NCBI GenBank assembly: GCA_029244935.1
Contig: JAQWQF010000001.1
Location: 1 to 64,000 of the forward strand
Source: Methylophilaceae bacterium
GTDB lineage: Bacteria; Pseudomonadota; Gammaproteobacteria; Burkholderiales; Methylophilaceae
Length of the DNA stretch: 64,000 nucleotides
Direction: 5' to 3'
Part shown: positions 63,876-64,000 of the stretch, in pieces
How the letters are laid out: every line of letters starts with the position of its first letter
Numbering within the stretch: the stretch's first letter is position 1
Notes under the pieces: generated by a model
Told to the model about the DNA's origin: nothing
The model's database searches: none
What the model saw: the letters and a program-made list of their open reading frames with translations, nothing else
Program-made: the position numbers and the translations under genes

Positions 63876-64000
63876 ATGAAATCAATATATTGGTTTAGGA
63901 ATGATTTAAGAATAAATGATAACCACTCATTAAATTTAGCAATAGATAGGTCTGATAAGATTCTTTTTGTTTATATTCATGATATTGCAAATAAAAGAAA
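63876..64000 (+). CDS. Deoxyribodipyrimidine photolyase/cryptochrome (3'-partial)
   Basis: The window ends inside this ORF, which is absent from the track. The ATG at 63876 gives MKSIYWFRNDLRINDNHSLN, followed by LAIDRSDKILFVYIHDI. WFRNDLR-x-x-DN is the hallmark N-terminus of the photolyase/cryptochrome antenna domain. Class (CPD photolyase, DASH or other) cannot be told from 41 residues. It begins 24 nt after msrB on the same strand, so the two are probably co-transcribed. Confidence 0.88.
   Translation, partial: MKSIYWFRNDLRINDNHSLNLAIDRSDKILFVYIHDIANKR

Overview
The window looks like a compact, AT-rich chromosome of a free-living marine-type Betaproteobacterium, most plausibly a streamlined Methylophilales (OM43-like) lineage. 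This is inferred from gene order, not from a database search. Three orders match what I know of Betaproteobacteria: rne / rluC-HAD-Rieske-sppA; fabI-permeases-SBP-mltD-gloB next to methyltransferase-rnhA-dnaQ; and the rpmF-plsX-fab-pabC-mltG-tmk-holB-tatD run. Intergenic spaces are tiny, many genes overlap by 4 to 30 nt, TTG/GTG starts recur, and no insertion sequence, phage or CRISPR array is visible.

Layout. (1) 1-12678, plus strand: translation and envelope block rpsB(partial)-tsf-pyrH-frr-uppS-cdsA-dxr-bamA-skp-lpxD-fabZ-lpxA-lpxB-rnhB, with rseP absent between dxr and bamA. (2) 12655-17228, minus: a tetrapyrrole-methylase-fold (RsmI-like) protein, a YceF-type Maf protein, and a two-subunit pyruvate carboxylase (pycB, pycA). 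(3) 17434-28248, plus: rpmF, the fatty acid synthesis genes plsX-fabH-fabD-fabG-acpP-fabF, then pabC-mltG-tmk-holB-tatD, a PhnP-like metallo-hydrolase and a BamE-like exported protein. (4) 28238-34592, minus: fabI, two peptide-transporter permeases, their binding lipoprotein, mltD and gloB. (5) 34637-44600: methyltransferase-rnhA-dnaQ, queD and a Ste24-like protease, orn-crcB, rne, and rluC-HAD-Rieske-sppA. (6) 44605-50057: pgi, queG, tsaE-amiC-miaA.

(7) 50086-59573, minus, is the most accessory-looking part. It holds a TPR/GT41 O-GlcNAc-transferase-like gene, then nine tightly packed or overlapping genes: two different Cfa-type methyltransferases, DUF1365, an FAD oxidoreductase, an acyl desaturase, a lipocalin lipoprotein, a secreted DUF6134-like protein, a DUF1295 steroid-reductase-like membrane protein and a DUF2878 membrane protein. 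It resembles the lipid-modification clusters tied to photo-oxidative stress and furan/branched fatty acids in other proteobacteria. The first-listed Cfa homologue has lost residues needed for classical cyclopropanation.

(8) 59650-64000: tRNA-Glu(UUC), a DUF2721 membrane protein, two unrecognised small genes, a periplasmic cytochrome c with a PQQ-type sugar/sorbosone dehydrogenase that looks highly expressed, a thioredoxin-like/MsrB fusion, and the start of a photolyase/cryptochrome. The photolyase, the exported MsrB and the lipid operon together suggest a light/oxidative-stress theme for the last 12 kb, but no regulator is visible in the window.
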